Shown: positions 35,154 to 44,194 of the stretch, piece after piece
Layout: every line of letters begins with the position of its first letter
How positions within the stretch are numbered: position 1 is the stretch's first letter
Source: JAIOZK01 sp964550205
Lineage (GTDB): Bacteria > Bacteroidota > Bacteroidia > Bacteroidales > JAIOZK01
DNA: 64,000 nucleotides
Assembly: GCA_964550205.1 (NCBI GenBank)
Contig: CAZJYD010000005.1
Location: 1 to 64,000 of the forward strand
Direction: 5' to 3'
Position numbers and translations under genes: made by a program
Notes under the pieces: generated by a model
Database searches by the model: none
Told to the model about the DNA's origin: nothing
What the model saw: the letters and a program-made list of their open reading frames with translations, nothing else

Positions 35154-36059
35154 TCAGGCCGTTATTTTTTTTAAAGGAGAAATTTTTTCTATTTCTGTTT
35201 TAAGATTATACAATACTGATTTCTTTATTTTGGTAAGAGGTAGTCTGAGATCATTATTGCACAAATCAAGGTAGTTTAGCATAGATTTTATACCAGCAAC
35301 ACTACAATCTTTATCTAAATTATCAATTAACGGTAAAAATCTATAATGAATATCCTTTGCTATTTCATAGTTTCCATTTAGTGCGTTTGTTACAAGGCTG
35401 GAATACATTTTGGGAAAAACATTTGCCAGGGCCGAAACACCTCCATCTGCGCCAAGCACAATTGAGGAAAATGTATTATAATCACTTCCTTCGATTACAA
35501 GAAAATCATCAGGTTTGTAATTTAGAATTAACATGGTTTTTTGAATTAGTCCTGTAAAATCACAAATACCGTAAATATTTTTATAATCGTTTGCTAATCT
35601 TATCAGAGTTTCAGTTTGTATGTGAACACCAAATTCTTCGGGAGCATTATAAATAAACACCGGCACTTCACTAACAGTTGCTATTTCTTTAAAATGTGCA
35701 TATACTCCTTTTTGCTTTATTTTTAGATTATAGGTAGGACATCCGGATAAAATAGCATCTACCTGATTAAAATCAAGGTTCTTTATCTTGTTAATGGATT
35801 CCTGAGTGTTATCAGCCCTGATACCTATTATAACAGGGATACGTTTTTGAACAATATCATTAACAAAGTTCATTATTGCGAATTTTTCATCCTTTGAAAG
35901 TGAGGCAGGCTCTCCAACAGGAGACATGATCACAAGGTACTTAATACCATTAGAAATCACATGTTCAATCAGTCGCTCAAAGGAATTGAAATCTACTGTA
36001 CCGTATCTATGAAATGGGGTGATCATTGCTACCCCGGGACCTTTAAATTTTTGTAACAT
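35154..36059 (-). CDS. DapA/NanA-family protein lacking the Schiff-base lysine
   Basis: 301 residues with the class I aldolase TIM-barrel layout of dihydrodipicolinate synthase and N-acetylneuraminate lyase: GVAMITPFHRYGTVDF, SPVGEPASLSKDEK (in place of GTTGEsaTL), VIIGIRADNTQESI, CPTYNLKIKQKGVYAHFKEIA, and FIYNAPEEFG with Y137. The lysine that forms the imine with pyruvate (GIKEATG in E. coli DapA) is Cys166 here (YGICDFTG, codon TGT). Thr pair 44/45 is also changed. It is therefore unlikely to be DapA with the canonical mechanism. It may have a new reaction or a non-catalytic role. Upstream gene is a DUF6913-like protein with a 2-bp spacer. Confidence 0.8.
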   Translation of the reverse strand: MLQKFKGPGVAMITPFHRYGTVDFNSFERLIEHVISNGIKYLVIMSPVGEPASLSKDEKFAIMNFVNDIVQKRIPVIIGIRADNTQESINKIKNLDFNQVDAILSGCPTYNLKIKQKGVYAHFKEIATVSEVPVFIYNAPEEFGVHIQTETLIRLANDYKNIYGICDFTGLIQKTMLILNYKPDDFLVIEGSDYNTFSSIVLGADGGVSALANVFPKMYSSLVTNALNGNYEIAKDIHYRFLPLIDNLDKDCSVAGIKSMLNYLDLCNNDLRLPLTKIKKSVLYNLKTEIEKISPLKKITA

Positions 36060-36061
36060 TT

Positions 36062-36610
36062 TTACTTGTTTATTATTTTAAGATAATGATATACGTTTTC
36101 AATATGTGAATCCAGGTTTGTATTATCCTTTTTGCTGATTATTACATCGTAAAACTCATTGATTTTACTACTATTACCGCCGATTTTCATTTTTGCCCTC
36201 GACAATGCCAAAATAAACAAAACAGGTGTAAGATCATCATTGGTACAATCAATAAGTATATCGAAATCCTTTTTAACAAAATTATTATAATATTTACCAA
36301 AGGGCTTTCCTGACAAATTTACATTTTTTGGATAAATATAATCAAATGAAAGTTTCGGAAGATATTGTTTAGTATCTTTTTTACTTTTTACAATACCTAA
36401 AGCTTTGACTTCTTTATTTTCACTTTTCAATTTATTTACCAATCTAGTTATACTTCGTTGTACTTCATATGAATCCAAGACATATACTATTCCTATTGTT
36501 TTTGCCATATTTAGATTAAAGAACTTCTTATTTCTGTATTTCCCTCTAGCGCACCTTATCAATATAAAATGCACAACCCGATATCTGAGCTTTTTGAAAA
36601 AATTCTTCAT
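36062..36610 (-). CDS. DUF6913-like Bacteroidota-specific protein
   Basis: 182 residues, basic N-terminus (FFKKLRYRVVHFILIRCARGKYRNKK) then an alpha/beta domain starting TIGIVYVLDSYEV and including DFDILIDCTNDDLTPVLFILALSRAKMKIGG. This resembles a family of unknown function found in Bacteroidota next to DapA-like genes; the DUF number is from memory. It may bind a nucleotide or a periplasmic partner, but there is no clear motif. It overlaps nothing, with 2 bp to the downstream DapA-like gene, so the pair is likely translated together. Confidence 0.65.
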   Translation of the reverse strand: MKNFFKKLRYRVVHFILIRCARGKYRNKKFFNLNMAKTIGIVYVLDSYEVQRSITRLVNKLKSENKEVKALGIVKSKKDTKQYLPKLSFDYIYPKNVNLSGKPFGKYYNNFVKKDFDILIDCTNDDLTPVLFILALSRAKMKIGGNSSKINEFYDVIISKKDNTNLDSHIENVYHYLKIINK

Positions 36611-36668
36611 ATTGTATTTGGTTAATAAAGATAGTCAAGTTTTATTACTTTTCAGTACAAAAAAAATA

Positions 36669-37184
36669 TTATGTTCTATTTACAAAACTACCGGTTATTT
36701 CACCAAAATATATTCTATGAAAATCATCCTTATAAAATTTTGTAAGGAAATTTTTATCAATAAAATTTTCCTGCTTTATATCTTCAAAATAAATTTTTCT
36801 GCATTCAATTATTAATCTTGCTTCTTTAAAGTAAACACATGAATTATTTGTTTGAAGAACCGTTAAGTTGCATTCTTTTGCTTTGTTTACATCTTTGCCT
36901 GAGTGGGTTCCACAATAGTTTAAAATGTCCTTATATTTATTATCAAAGAAATTAAGGGTATAGAAATCATATTTTTCTGTGAATTGGTATGTAAACCTTT
37001 CAGGCCGCACAAATATAAAGGTAACAGGAGTATTCCATAAAAACCCGGCTCCTCCCCATGCTGCTGTCATTGTATTATGATTATCCTTATGTCCCGATGC
37101 AATCAGCATCCAATCTAAACCGATCAACTTGATAAAGTTCTCATCAATTTTCGCAGGATTGATTCTTTTAAATTCTTTTTCCAT
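36669..37184 (-). CDS. Flavin reductase-like domain protein (FMN-binding)
   Basis: 171 residues, the size of the flavin-reductase-like split-barrel family. Visible features: the start KRINPAKIDENFIKLIGLDWMLIASG, TMTAAWGGAGFLWNTPVTFIFVRPERFTYQF (FMN phosphate and isoalloxazine loop), and CGTHSGKDVNKAKECNL. These proteins bind FMN and either reduce free flavin with NAD(P)H or act as oxidoreductases. The physiological partner is unknown. It lies 15 bp downstream of the binding-protein gene in a minus-strand run. Confidence 0.85.
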   Translation of the reverse strand: MEKEFKRINPAKIDENFIKLIGLDWMLIASGHKDNHNTMTAAWGGAGFLWNTPVTFIFVRPERFTYQFTEKYDFYTLNFFDNKYKDILNYCGTHSGKDVNKAKECNLTVLQTNNSCVYFKEARLIIECRKIYFEDIKQENFIDKNFLTKFYKDDFHRIYFGEITGSFVNRT

Positions 37185-37199
37185 AAAACTATTTTTTAT

Positions 37200-38837
37200 T
37201 TAATCATTAATTATTTTTACATATCTTAAATCAAGTAAATTAACGGGATTAATACCCAGATCCTTTACATTATATTGAATAAATCTAAGTACTTGATCAT
37301 AATATAAAATCACAACAGGTGATTTCTGCATAACTAAATTGTTCATTTGACTGTATAAATCAAATTTTTGCTTATCATCAATTGTTTCTTGGACTTTGAG
37401 AAACAGTTTGTCAAACTTCTTTAATTTAAAATGTGTATAATTAGGTCCCGCAGGACAAAAATTTTCACCATAAAATAAAGATAAATAATTTTCTGCATCA
37501 GGATAATCAGCAATCCATGAAGCACGGAAAAAATTAAGTTTTGCTTGTGCTTTCATTTCTTTCAAGGCTCCTGGTGGATTTACGTTAATGGCAATATCAA
37601 TTCCTAGTTCGGATAACTGATGCTGAATATATTTACAAAGGTCAAGATACTCAGCAGTTGTATTAAGTGTTATTTCAGGTAATCCTTCACCATCAGAATA
37701 ACTTGCAAGGCTAAGATAATGACGTGCTTTTCCCGGATTATAATAATAACCTTTCATTTTAGCAGAATCAAAAGAAGGTAACCCCGGAGGAATAATACCA
37801 TAATTTCCCGGTATTCCTATATTATTACGCAGGTATCTTATCATTTTTTTTCTGTTAAAACCATAGTTGATAGCTTTCCTGATATACTTATTTTGTAAAG
37901 GGCTGGCTTTTACTTCTTCCAATGTAGTATCTATCAAAATACCGAGATATTCGGTGTTTAAATATGGAGCAGTCAGCAGTTTAAAACGACCTTTATATTT
38001 TGGATTTAGTTTACCGTTTTTTGTCAGCAGCTCATCTTTATAATTAGGATCAATACCGGACATAAATTCCAGATTCCCTTTTATGAATTCTAAAAAAGCG
38101 GATTGTTTATCTTTAAGAAAGCTAATAGCCACAGCATCTATAAATGGCAACCTTTTATTATTATGATATTCAAAATAGTTTTTGTTTTTCACAAAAACCA
38201 GTTTATTGTCTTCTTTCCATATCTTAAATTTAAAAGGGCCTGTGCCTAAAGGATTTCTACGAAAATCACTACCATAATATTCTACAATTTCTTTTGGAAC
38301 GACAGAAGAATATTTCATAGTCAGCATACTGAGAAAAGGAGGAAAAGATTGCTTGAGCCTGATCTCGAATATTGAATCGTTAATAGCATTAAAGGCAGGA
38401 ACACCATTATTTTCTTCCACATAATTGAAAATCCAAGCTCCCGGTGATACCGTATTTCCGCTTAAGATACGTTTAAAACTGTATTCGAAATCTTTTGCAT
38501 TAACTTTTCTTCCATTAGAATCAGGAAAAATCGGGTGATCGTGAAAGAACACATCATCCCGCAAATTAAAAATATATGTTAGTCCATCATCAGAAATAGT
38601 CCATGATTTGGCAATTGCAGGTTTAATTTTAAGATTGCTGTCCAATTCAACTAAACCGTTGAATAATTGATTACAAGCCCATATATTAGCGAGATTTTTA
38701 GCGTATGCAGGATCAAGGGAACTTATTCCTGAAGCTTCATTATATCTGAATACGGTTTTGTTATTATTTATATCTTTGTTTTGACAGGCATTAATTAAAA
38801 CAATAGCAAATAGTAACAAAAGTCCGTATGTCTTCAT
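37200..38837 (-). CDS. Oligopeptide-type ABC transporter substrate-binding lipoprotein (SBP family 5)
   Basis: 545 residues with a lipoprotein signal (LLLLFAIVLINAC). SBP_bac_5 layout: GISSLDPAYAKNLANIWACNQLFNGLVELD, KSWTISDDGLTYIFNLRDDVFFHD, LGTGPFKFKIWKEDNKLVFVKN, and AINYGFNRKKMIRYL. Such proteins bind peptides or other solutes outside the cytoplasmic membrane and present them to an ABC permease. No permease or ATPase genes flank it, so the rest of the transporter is encoded elsewhere or it acts differently. Lead gene of the run that includes the flavin reductase. Confidence 0.9.
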   Translation of the reverse strand: MKTYGLLLLFAIVLINACQNKDINNNKTVFRYNEASGISSLDPAYAKNLANIWACNQLFNGLVELDSNLKIKPAIAKSWTISDDGLTYIFNLRDDVFFHDHPIFPDSNGRKVNAKDFEYSFKRILSGNTVSPGAWIFNYVEENNGVPAFNAINDSIFEIRLKQSFPPFLSMLTMKYSSVVPKEIVEYYGSDFRRNPLGTGPFKFKIWKEDNKLVFVKNKNYFEYHNNKRLPFIDAVAISFLKDKQSAFLEFIKGNLEFMSGIDPNYKDELLTKNGKLNPKYKGRFKLLTAPYLNTEYLGILIDTTLEEVKASPLQNKYIRKAINYGFNRKKMIRYLRNNIGIPGNYGIIPPGLPSFDSAKMKGYYYNPGKARHYLSLASYSDGEGLPEITLNTTAEYLDLCKYIQHQLSELGIDIAINVNPPGALKEMKAQAKLNFFRASWIADYPDAENYLSLFYGENFCPAGPNYTHFKLKKFDKLFLKVQETIDDKQKFDLYSQMNNLVMQKSPVVILYYDQVLRFIQYNVKDLGINPVNLLDLRYVKIIND

Positions 38838-38927
38838 AATATTTTTTTTATAAAATCAAAATTACGATTTCATTCTGATTGAAGAATGTAATATTTTTAT
38901 TTATCTATTTATTTTATTATATTTGTA

Positions 38928-38935
38928 TTATATGA
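38928..38935 (+). promoter_or_regulatory. -7 promoter box (TATATTTG) for the cytidylate kinase-like gene
   Basis: Fits TAnnTTTG, 16 bp before the start. No -33 box recognised. Confidence 0.4.
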
Positions 38936-38951
38936 AAAGATAAATGCTTGT

Positions 38952-39668
38952 ATGGAAGATGTTTTTCTAAAATATATGGGAGAACGGTTTAAGCTTGATA
39001 AAATTACTGATATTACAACAGAAGATTTATCAACATCAGCAAAAGGCCCTGTTATAACTATATCAAGACAGGCTGGTTGTTCTGCAGAATTATTTGCGAG
39101 GAAACTTGCTGAAAAATTAACAATATATAACCGCGAACGTAACAGGAAATTCAAGTGGCATTGGGTAAATAAAGAAATAATTAACGAATCGGCTGACCAT
39201 TTAAATATTCATCCTTCTAAAGTAAAATATGTTTTTAAAGCTGAAAAAAGAAAACCGATGGATGAATTCTTTGGCTCAATGTATTCAAGTTATCATAAAA
39301 ATGAGAAGGCAATTATAAAAGGAATAATTAAGGTAGTAAAAAATATTGCTGCCAGGGGCAATATAATTATAGTTGGCCGTGGCGGAGTAGTTCTTACCAG
39401 GGATATAAAAAAAACTCTTCATATCAAGCTAATTGCTCCTTTGGAATGGCGAATAGATTTTATCAGTAAAAAACATCAGGTAAACACACAAGAAGCTGCA
39501 GAATACATTAATGAAGTAGATAAAAAACGTTCTCAATTAATTGATAATTTTATGGGAAAAGCTACTGATGACTCTATTTTTGACATGATTATTAATTCCC
39601 GCAGTTTTACTAATGATGAAATAATTGATGTTGTAATGCGATCACTTATATCAAGAAGAGTAATTTGA
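38952..39668 (+). CDS. Cytidylate kinase-like family protein
   Basis: 238 residues. The P-loop region is the non-standard TISRQAGCSAELFARKLAEKL, followed by a helical NMP-binding-like insertion, the IIVGRGGVVLTRDI strand and the lid-like region. This matches the cytidylate-kinase-like family (paralogues of Cmk with 'SRQxGcgG' loops) common in Bacteroidota and Firmicutes. Function of this subfamily is not established; true Cmk is likely elsewhere. Single gene, with a TATATTTG -7 box at 38928-38935, 16 bp before the ATG. Confidence 0.8.
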   Translation: MEDVFLKYMGERFKLDKITDITTEDLSTSAKGPVITISRQAGCSAELFARKLAEKLTIYNRERNRKFKWHWVNKEIINESADHLNIHPSKVKYVFKAEKRKPMDEFFGSMYSSYHKNEKAIIKGIIKVVKNIAARGNIIIVGRGGVVLTRDIKKTLHIKLIAPLEWRIDFISKKHQVNTQEAAEYINEVDKKRSQLIDNFMGKATDDSIFDMIINSRSFTNDEIIDVVMRSLISRRVI

Positions 39669-39792
39669 TTCCGGATTCTTTACCTTTCGAGTTTGAGTTT
39701 TAGTTAGAGGAAGACTGTCAGATTTCAAATTTTATTACTGATCACCGATAACTGATTAATGCCATTAAGAATTTCAAGAAATTAAAATGATG

Positions 39793-39891
39793 TTAATTAG
39801 TGCCTGTCCATAATGTTGACCGATAAGCTATAATAAGGAGATATCTATCAACATAAATCTCTATACTACTTTATAGACAGGCATTAATTAA
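39793..39891. repeat. 99-bp imperfect inverted repeat overlapping the lon stop codon
   Basis: Left arm 39793-39815 and right arm 39869-39891 pair at about 20 of 23 positions, with cores TGCCTGTC and GACAGGCA. Both arms are bounded by TTAATTA. The right arm contains the TAA stop of lon (39886-39884). It could be a terminator for lon or a small non-autonomous mobile element; only one copy is in this window. Confidence 0.6.
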
Positions 39892-42337
39892 GCTTTAGCG
39901 AGTTTTTAACTCTCTCATTAAGAAGTGCAATATCCACTGATTCGATCATTTCATCAATATAATGAAAACGCAAGCCTGTTATATATTCTTTTTTAATATC
40001 CTCAATGTCTTTTTTATTTTCTGAAGAAACTATAATATCTTTTATTTTGGCTCTTTTAGCTGCAAGTATTTTTTCCTTAATACCGCCTACAGGTAAGACT
40101 TTTCCACGTAAAGTTATTTCACCGGTCATAGCCAGTTTTGATTTTATCTTACGCCGAGTGAAAGCAGAAGCCAAAGCAGTAAAGATGGTAATTCCTGCCG
40201 ATGGACCATCCTTAGGTGTTGCACCTTCCGGAATATGTATATGTACATTCCATTTTTTAAAAATATCAGGATCAATTTTAAGAATATTAGAATGGGCTTT
40301 TAGATATTCAAAAGCAATTGCTGCAGATTCTTTCATAACATCTCCCAGGTTACCTGTCATAGTTAATTCTCCTTTGCCCGGGCTTAAACTGACTTCAACG
40401 AAGAGAATATCTCCCCCAATAACCGTCCATGCAAGGCCTGTTACAACACCTGCAATATTATTATTCAACTCTTTATCTTTTTGATAATGCGGCGGACCTA
40501 AAATATTAAGTAAATCCTTTTCGTCAATATATTTATTATACGACTCATTCATAGCTATGTATCTGGCATTACTACGGATGGTCTTGGCAATGTTCTTTTC
40601 CAGTGTCCTTACGCCTGCTTCCCGTGTATAATCCTCAATGATCTTTTCAAGTATTTTTTTTCGAAAGACCAGTTGATTTCTTTTAACACCATGTTCCTTA
40701 AATTGCTTGGGTAACAGATGTCGTTTTGCAATTTCAATTTTTTCTTCAAGCAAATAGCCGTTAAGGCCTATTACCTCCATTCTGTCTCTCAATGCCGGGT
40801 GGACTGTTGCAAGAGTATTTGCTGTGCCAATAAACATTACTTTTGACAGGTTATATTCCATTTCAAGGTAGTTATCGTAAAAAGTGGAATTTTGTTCGGG
40901 ATCAAGTATTTCAAGTAATGCCGCCTGTGGGTCACCACTGATATTAGCACCGGTTACTTTATCAATTTCATCAAGTACAAAAACAGGATTTGATGATTTT
41001 GCTTTACTTATTCTTTGTATTACTCTTCCCGGCATAGCTCCAACATAAGTTTTTCGGTGTCCCCGTAATTCAGCTTCATCCCTCACTCCACCAAGTGACA
41101 TCCTTATATAATTACGCCCTAATGCTCTGGCTATGGAACGGCCTAAGGATGTTTTACCAACACCGGGAGGACCAACAAGACATAATATGGGCGACTTCAT
41201 ATCATCTTTGAGTTTTATTACAGCCAGGTATTCAATAATACGTTCTTTTACTTTTTCTAGTCCGTAATGATCCTCATCCAAAATTTTTTGTGCATGGTTA
41301 AGATCGAGGTTATCCTTTGTGTATTTCTGCCATGGGAGATCTACCAGAGTCTCAAGATAATTGATCTGTATTGAATATTCAGCAGCCTGGGGATTCATCC
41401 TTTGCAATTTATTTAACTCTTTTTTAAAAGTCTCGGCAGTTTCTTTTGGCCATTTTTTTGATTTAGACTTGTTCTTAAGCTCGTTAATTTCCTGTTCGTT
41501 AGGGCTGCCACCCAGTTCTTCCTGTATTGTTTTCAACTGCTGATTAAGCAAATAATCCCGTTGTTGCTTATCCAGATCATTTTTTACCTTATTTTGGATC
41601 TGGGCCTTAAGCTCAATCATTTGGAGCTCTTTGGTGAGTAATGATAATACCTGGTTTGCTCTTTTACGGAGATCGGATATCTCAAGTAGTTTCTGTTTTT
41701 CTAAAACATCTATATTTAAATTTGATGAAATGAAATTCACGAGAAAAACAGGACTTTCAATGTTTTTTATAGCAAATGATGCCTCGGAAGGAATATTGGG
41801 AGATTTTTTAATTATTTGCATTGACAGATCCTTAAGGGAGTCAATTAAAGCATTTAAATTAGTGTCATAATCATATTTTTCAGTCTTGTCGAAAGGTTTT
41901 ACTTCTGCCCTGAAATAAGGTTCCGATTGGATCATTTTTATCAACTCAAATCTTTTCTTCCCCTGAATAATAGCAGTAGTAGATCCATCAGGCATATTTA
42001 GCAGCTTTATGATATTTGCTACAGTTCCAACTTTATTAAGATCTTCAAATCCTGGATCTTCTACTTCAACATCCTTCTGTGCTATAACTCCTACCACATT
42101 CCTTTTTTTATATGCCTCTCTGATAAGCATAATAGACTTATCACGTCCAACAGTTATTGGGATTACCACACCAGGGAACAATACCGTATTTCTTAAAGGT
42201 AAAATAGGAAGGGATGCGGGTATATCTTCTGCATTAATTTGTTCTTCATCTTCAGATGACAAAAGCGGTATAAATTCCGTTTCGGCATCAATTATATCTG
42301 ATAGTCTTAAGCTTTCTTCATTAAATAATTTATCCAT
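39884..42337 (-). CDS. lon: ATP-dependent protease Lon
   Basis: 817 residues from ATG 42337 (the frame extends upstream to a TTG at 42352, which I do not favour). Homohexameric cytoplasmic protease for damaged and regulatory proteins. Order: N-terminal LON substrate-binding domain (about 45-240, LPILPLRNTVLFPGVVIPITVGR), a coiled-coil linker, AAA+ module with Walker A GPPGVGKT near residue 390 and Walker B PVFVLDEIDK, then the Ser-Lys protease domain with catalytic Ser in PKDGPSAGI (about 715) and Lys in the GGIKEKILAAKRA region. Length close to bacterial LonA. The stop codon lies inside a 99-bp inverted repeat. Confidence 0.96.
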   Translation of the reverse strand: MDKLFNEESLRLSDIIDAETEFIPLLSSEDEEQINAEDIPASLPILPLRNTVLFPGVVIPITVGRDKSIMLIREAYKKRNVVGVIAQKDVEVEDPGFEDLNKVGTVANIIKLLNMPDGSTTAIIQGKKRFELIKMIQSEPYFRAEVKPFDKTEKYDYDTNLNALIDSLKDLSMQIIKKSPNIPSEASFAIKNIESPVFLVNFISSNLNIDVLEKQKLLEISDLRKRANQVLSLLTKELQMIELKAQIQNKVKNDLDKQQRDYLLNQQLKTIQEELGGSPNEQEINELKNKSKSKKWPKETAETFKKELNKLQRMNPQAAEYSIQINYLETLVDLPWQKYTKDNLDLNHAQKILDEDHYGLEKVKERIIEYLAVIKLKDDMKSPILCLVGPPGVGKTSLGRSIARALGRNYIRMSLGGVRDEAELRGHRKTYVGAMPGRVIQRISKAKSSNPVFVLDEIDKVTGANISGDPQAALLEILDPEQNSTFYDNYLEMEYNLSKVMFIGTANTLATVHPALRDRMEVIGLNGYLLEEKIEIAKRHLLPKQFKEHGVKRNQLVFRKKILEKIIEDYTREAGVRTLEKNIAKTIRSNARYIAMNESYNKYIDEKDLLNILGPPHYQKDKELNNNIAGVVTGLAWTVIGGDILFVEVSLSPGKGELTMTGNLGDVMKESAAIAFEYLKAHSNILKIDPDIFKKWNVHIHIPEGATPKDGPSAGITIFTALASAFTRRKIKSKLAMTGEITLRGKVLPVGGIKEKILAAKRAKIKDIIVSSENKKDIEDIKKEYITGLRFHYIDEMIESVDIALLNERVKNSLKLN

Positions 42338-42501
42338 ATGCAAATAAGTCAAATTGTCAGTTTATGTATTCAATTTGTTTAAAAACAAGGTTCTCTCAAA
42401 GAATTTATAAAGTTAATAATACTATCGTTATTTTTCTCATTAACTGTGACAATATATATGCCAAAGATTTATCAGTTAAATATCAAATTGGTATACAAGT
42501 A

Positions 42502-43689
42502 TTAGAAGCTTTTATTTTGGAGTGTTAAATTATAAACCTGTTTAAGTATATGTTCCTCTGTTTCGTCAAATACTCTATTTCTTCTTTGATAAACTACTTT
42601 TGCAACCTCAACTGCCTTATTAAAATCAAATTGTGTGAAGCCGCCTGTACCACCCCAGGTAAATGAAGGAATAAAATTCCTGTGAAATCCTGAACCATAT
42701 AAATTAACATTAACTCCAACTACTGTTCCTGTATTAAAAGTGGTATTAATAGCGCATTTTGTATGATCGCCCATTATCAATCCGCAAAAAATTTTTCCGG
42801 TTCTAATAAATGTTTTTTCCGGATAACACCATAAACGTACTTCATCATATGTATTTCTCAGGTTAGAATTATTGGTTCCTGCTCCCAAATTGCACCACTC
42901 CCCTATCACAGAGTTACCAATGAATCCGTCATGTGCTTTATTTGAATATCCAAAAAAAACTGAATTGTTTACTTCCCCACCAACTTTTGAATGCGGACCA
43001 ATAGTGGTTGCCCCATAAATTTTGGAACCCATTTTTAAAACAGCATTATTACATATTGCAACTGGACCTCTTATCATGCATCCTTCCATAATTTCAGCAT
43101 CTTTGCCAATATAGATCGGACCATTTGAAGCATTTAAAATTGAATTCTCAATCTTGGCTCCCTTTTCAATAAAGATATTTTCTTTATTAACATAATGATT
43201 TGAAGAATTAAGAGGTTCTGATTTTCTGTTTTTTGTTATCAATGCGAAGTCATTCCGTAATGCTTCATCATTTCCTGCAAAAATATCCCATGTGTTATCC
43301 AACTTAATGTAATCTAAATTTGTTTTTATCTCATTTATTCCATGAGTATCCCCTTCTTCTACCTTTTCAAGGTCATCGGCATCCACATGTAATGCAATAA
43401 TTGAATTACCTGTGGTTAAGGCCTGTTTAGGTTGAAGATCCATTACTAGCCTTGTTATATCTTTGTTTGGACAAATAGATCCATTAATGAGAATATTATC
43501 CTTTTCTTTTAGTATTGGATATTTTTCTCTAAGATAATCTTCTGTTAATGTTGATGTTTTGACCTTAAGATATTTTTCCCACTTCTCTCTGATCGTTAGT
43601 ATTCCTATCCTCATATCGGCTACCGGACGGGTGAAGGAAAGCGGTAGTAAATAATTACGCCGGAAATTATCAAATAATATATAATTCAT
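42502..43689 (-). CDS. GlmU-like putative sugar nucleotidyltransferase with left-handed beta-helix
   Basis: 395 residues. The N-terminus MNYILFDNFRRNYLLPLSFTRPVADMRIGILTIREKW matches the Bacteroidota GlmU-related family rather than true GlmU: the LxAGxGTRM nucleotidyl motif is missing. The C-terminal half is a hexapeptide-repeat left-handed beta-helix (IFIEKGAKIENSILNASNGPIYIGKDAEI and following turns) typical of acyl- or nucleotidyl-transferases. Family members are usually single genes near rpmE in Bacteroidota. The substrate is unknown. It is followed by L31 upstream on the same strand but separated by a terminator. Confidence 0.8.
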   Translation of the reverse strand: MNYILFDNFRRNYLLPLSFTRPVADMRIGILTIREKWEKYLKVKTSTLTEDYLREKYPILKEKDNILINGSICPNKDITRLVMDLQPKQALTTGNSIIALHVDADDLEKVEEGDTHGINEIKTNLDYIKLDNTWDIFAGNDEALRNDFALITKNRKSEPLNSSNHYVNKENIFIEKGAKIENSILNASNGPIYIGKDAEIMEGCMIRGPVAICNNAVLKMGSKIYGATTIGPHSKVGGEVNNSVFFGYSNKAHDGFIGNSVIGEWCNLGAGTNNSNLRNTYDEVRLWCYPEKTFIRTGKIFCGLIMGDHTKCAINTTFNTGTVVGVNVNLYGSGFHRNFIPSFTWGGTGGFTQFDFNKAVEVAKVVYQRRNRVFDETEEHILKQVYNLTLQNKSF

Positions 43690-43803
43690 ACCATAAATTA
43701 ATTTATAATAAATTGATATCTCACAAGCTTAAACAAATCACAAAAATAATTTAATAAGATAAGATAACTATGTTATTTCTTAATTTAATAGTTTATAAAT
43801 TAA

Positions 43804-43830
43804 AAAAGCCCTTTGGATTTAAGGGCTTTT
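43804..43830. terminator. Intrinsic terminator downstream of rpmE2
   Basis: AAAAGCCCTT at 43804-43813 pairs with AAGGGCTTTT at 43821-43830 (10-bp stem, 7-nt loop); read on minus it is followed by a T-tract. It begins 14 bp after the L31 stop. Confidence 0.85.
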
Positions 43831-43844
43831 AAGAAATATAAAAA

Positions 43845-44117
43845 TTACTTTTTACTATTTTTATTTTCGTAATGCTTCTTGTAACGGCTTTTGAATTTAT
43901 CCACACGACCTGCAGTATCTACAAGTTTCATCTTACCTGTAAAGAATGGATGGGATGTATGGGAAATTTCAAGCTTAATCAATGGATATTCCTTTCCATC
44001 CTCCCACTTTACTTTTTCTTTTGATGCTGCTGTTGACTTTGTAAGGAATGAATAGTTATTCGACATATCCTTAAATACAACTAATCTGTAATTTTTAGGA
44101 TGAATACCTTTTTTCAT
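43845..44117 (-). CDS. rpmE2: 50S ribosomal protein L31, type B
   Basis: 90 residues. MKKGIHPKNYRLVVFKDMSNNYSFLTKSTAAS, HTSHPFFTGKMKLVDTAGRVDKFKSRYKK are the L31 hallmarks. The zinc-binding CxxC of type A L31 is absent, so this is the type B (zinc-independent) form with its longer N-terminal insertion. In many bacteria type B is made when zinc is scarce, but in Bacteroidota it is often the main copy. It has its own promoter (44146-44176) and terminator, so it is a single-gene unit. Confidence 0.95.
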   Translation of the reverse strand: MKKGIHPKNYRLVVFKDMSNNYSFLTKSTAASKEKVKWEDGKEYPLIKLEISHTSHPFFTGKMKLVDTAGRVDKFKSRYKKHYENKNSKK

Positions 44118-44145
44118 TTTATCTCCATAATAATTTTAAAGGGTG

Positions 44146-44176
44146 CAAAAGTAGTTATTATCTGTTTAATATCAAA
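44146..44176 (-). promoter_or_regulatory. Bacteroidota-type promoter for rpmE2
   Basis: Read on minus: TTTG at 44176-44173, exactly 19 bp, TACTTTTG at 44153-44146, then 28 bp to the ATG. One of the two best consensus promoters in the window. No Zur-like operator recognised. Confidence 0.75.
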
Positions 44177-44194
44177 GTAATGTATAAGAATATT

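Noticed and set aside
40005..40484. 159-codon open frame antisense to lon
   Set aside because: It lies wholly in the lon protease domain, where codon constraint leaves the opposite strand open; no domain resemblance.
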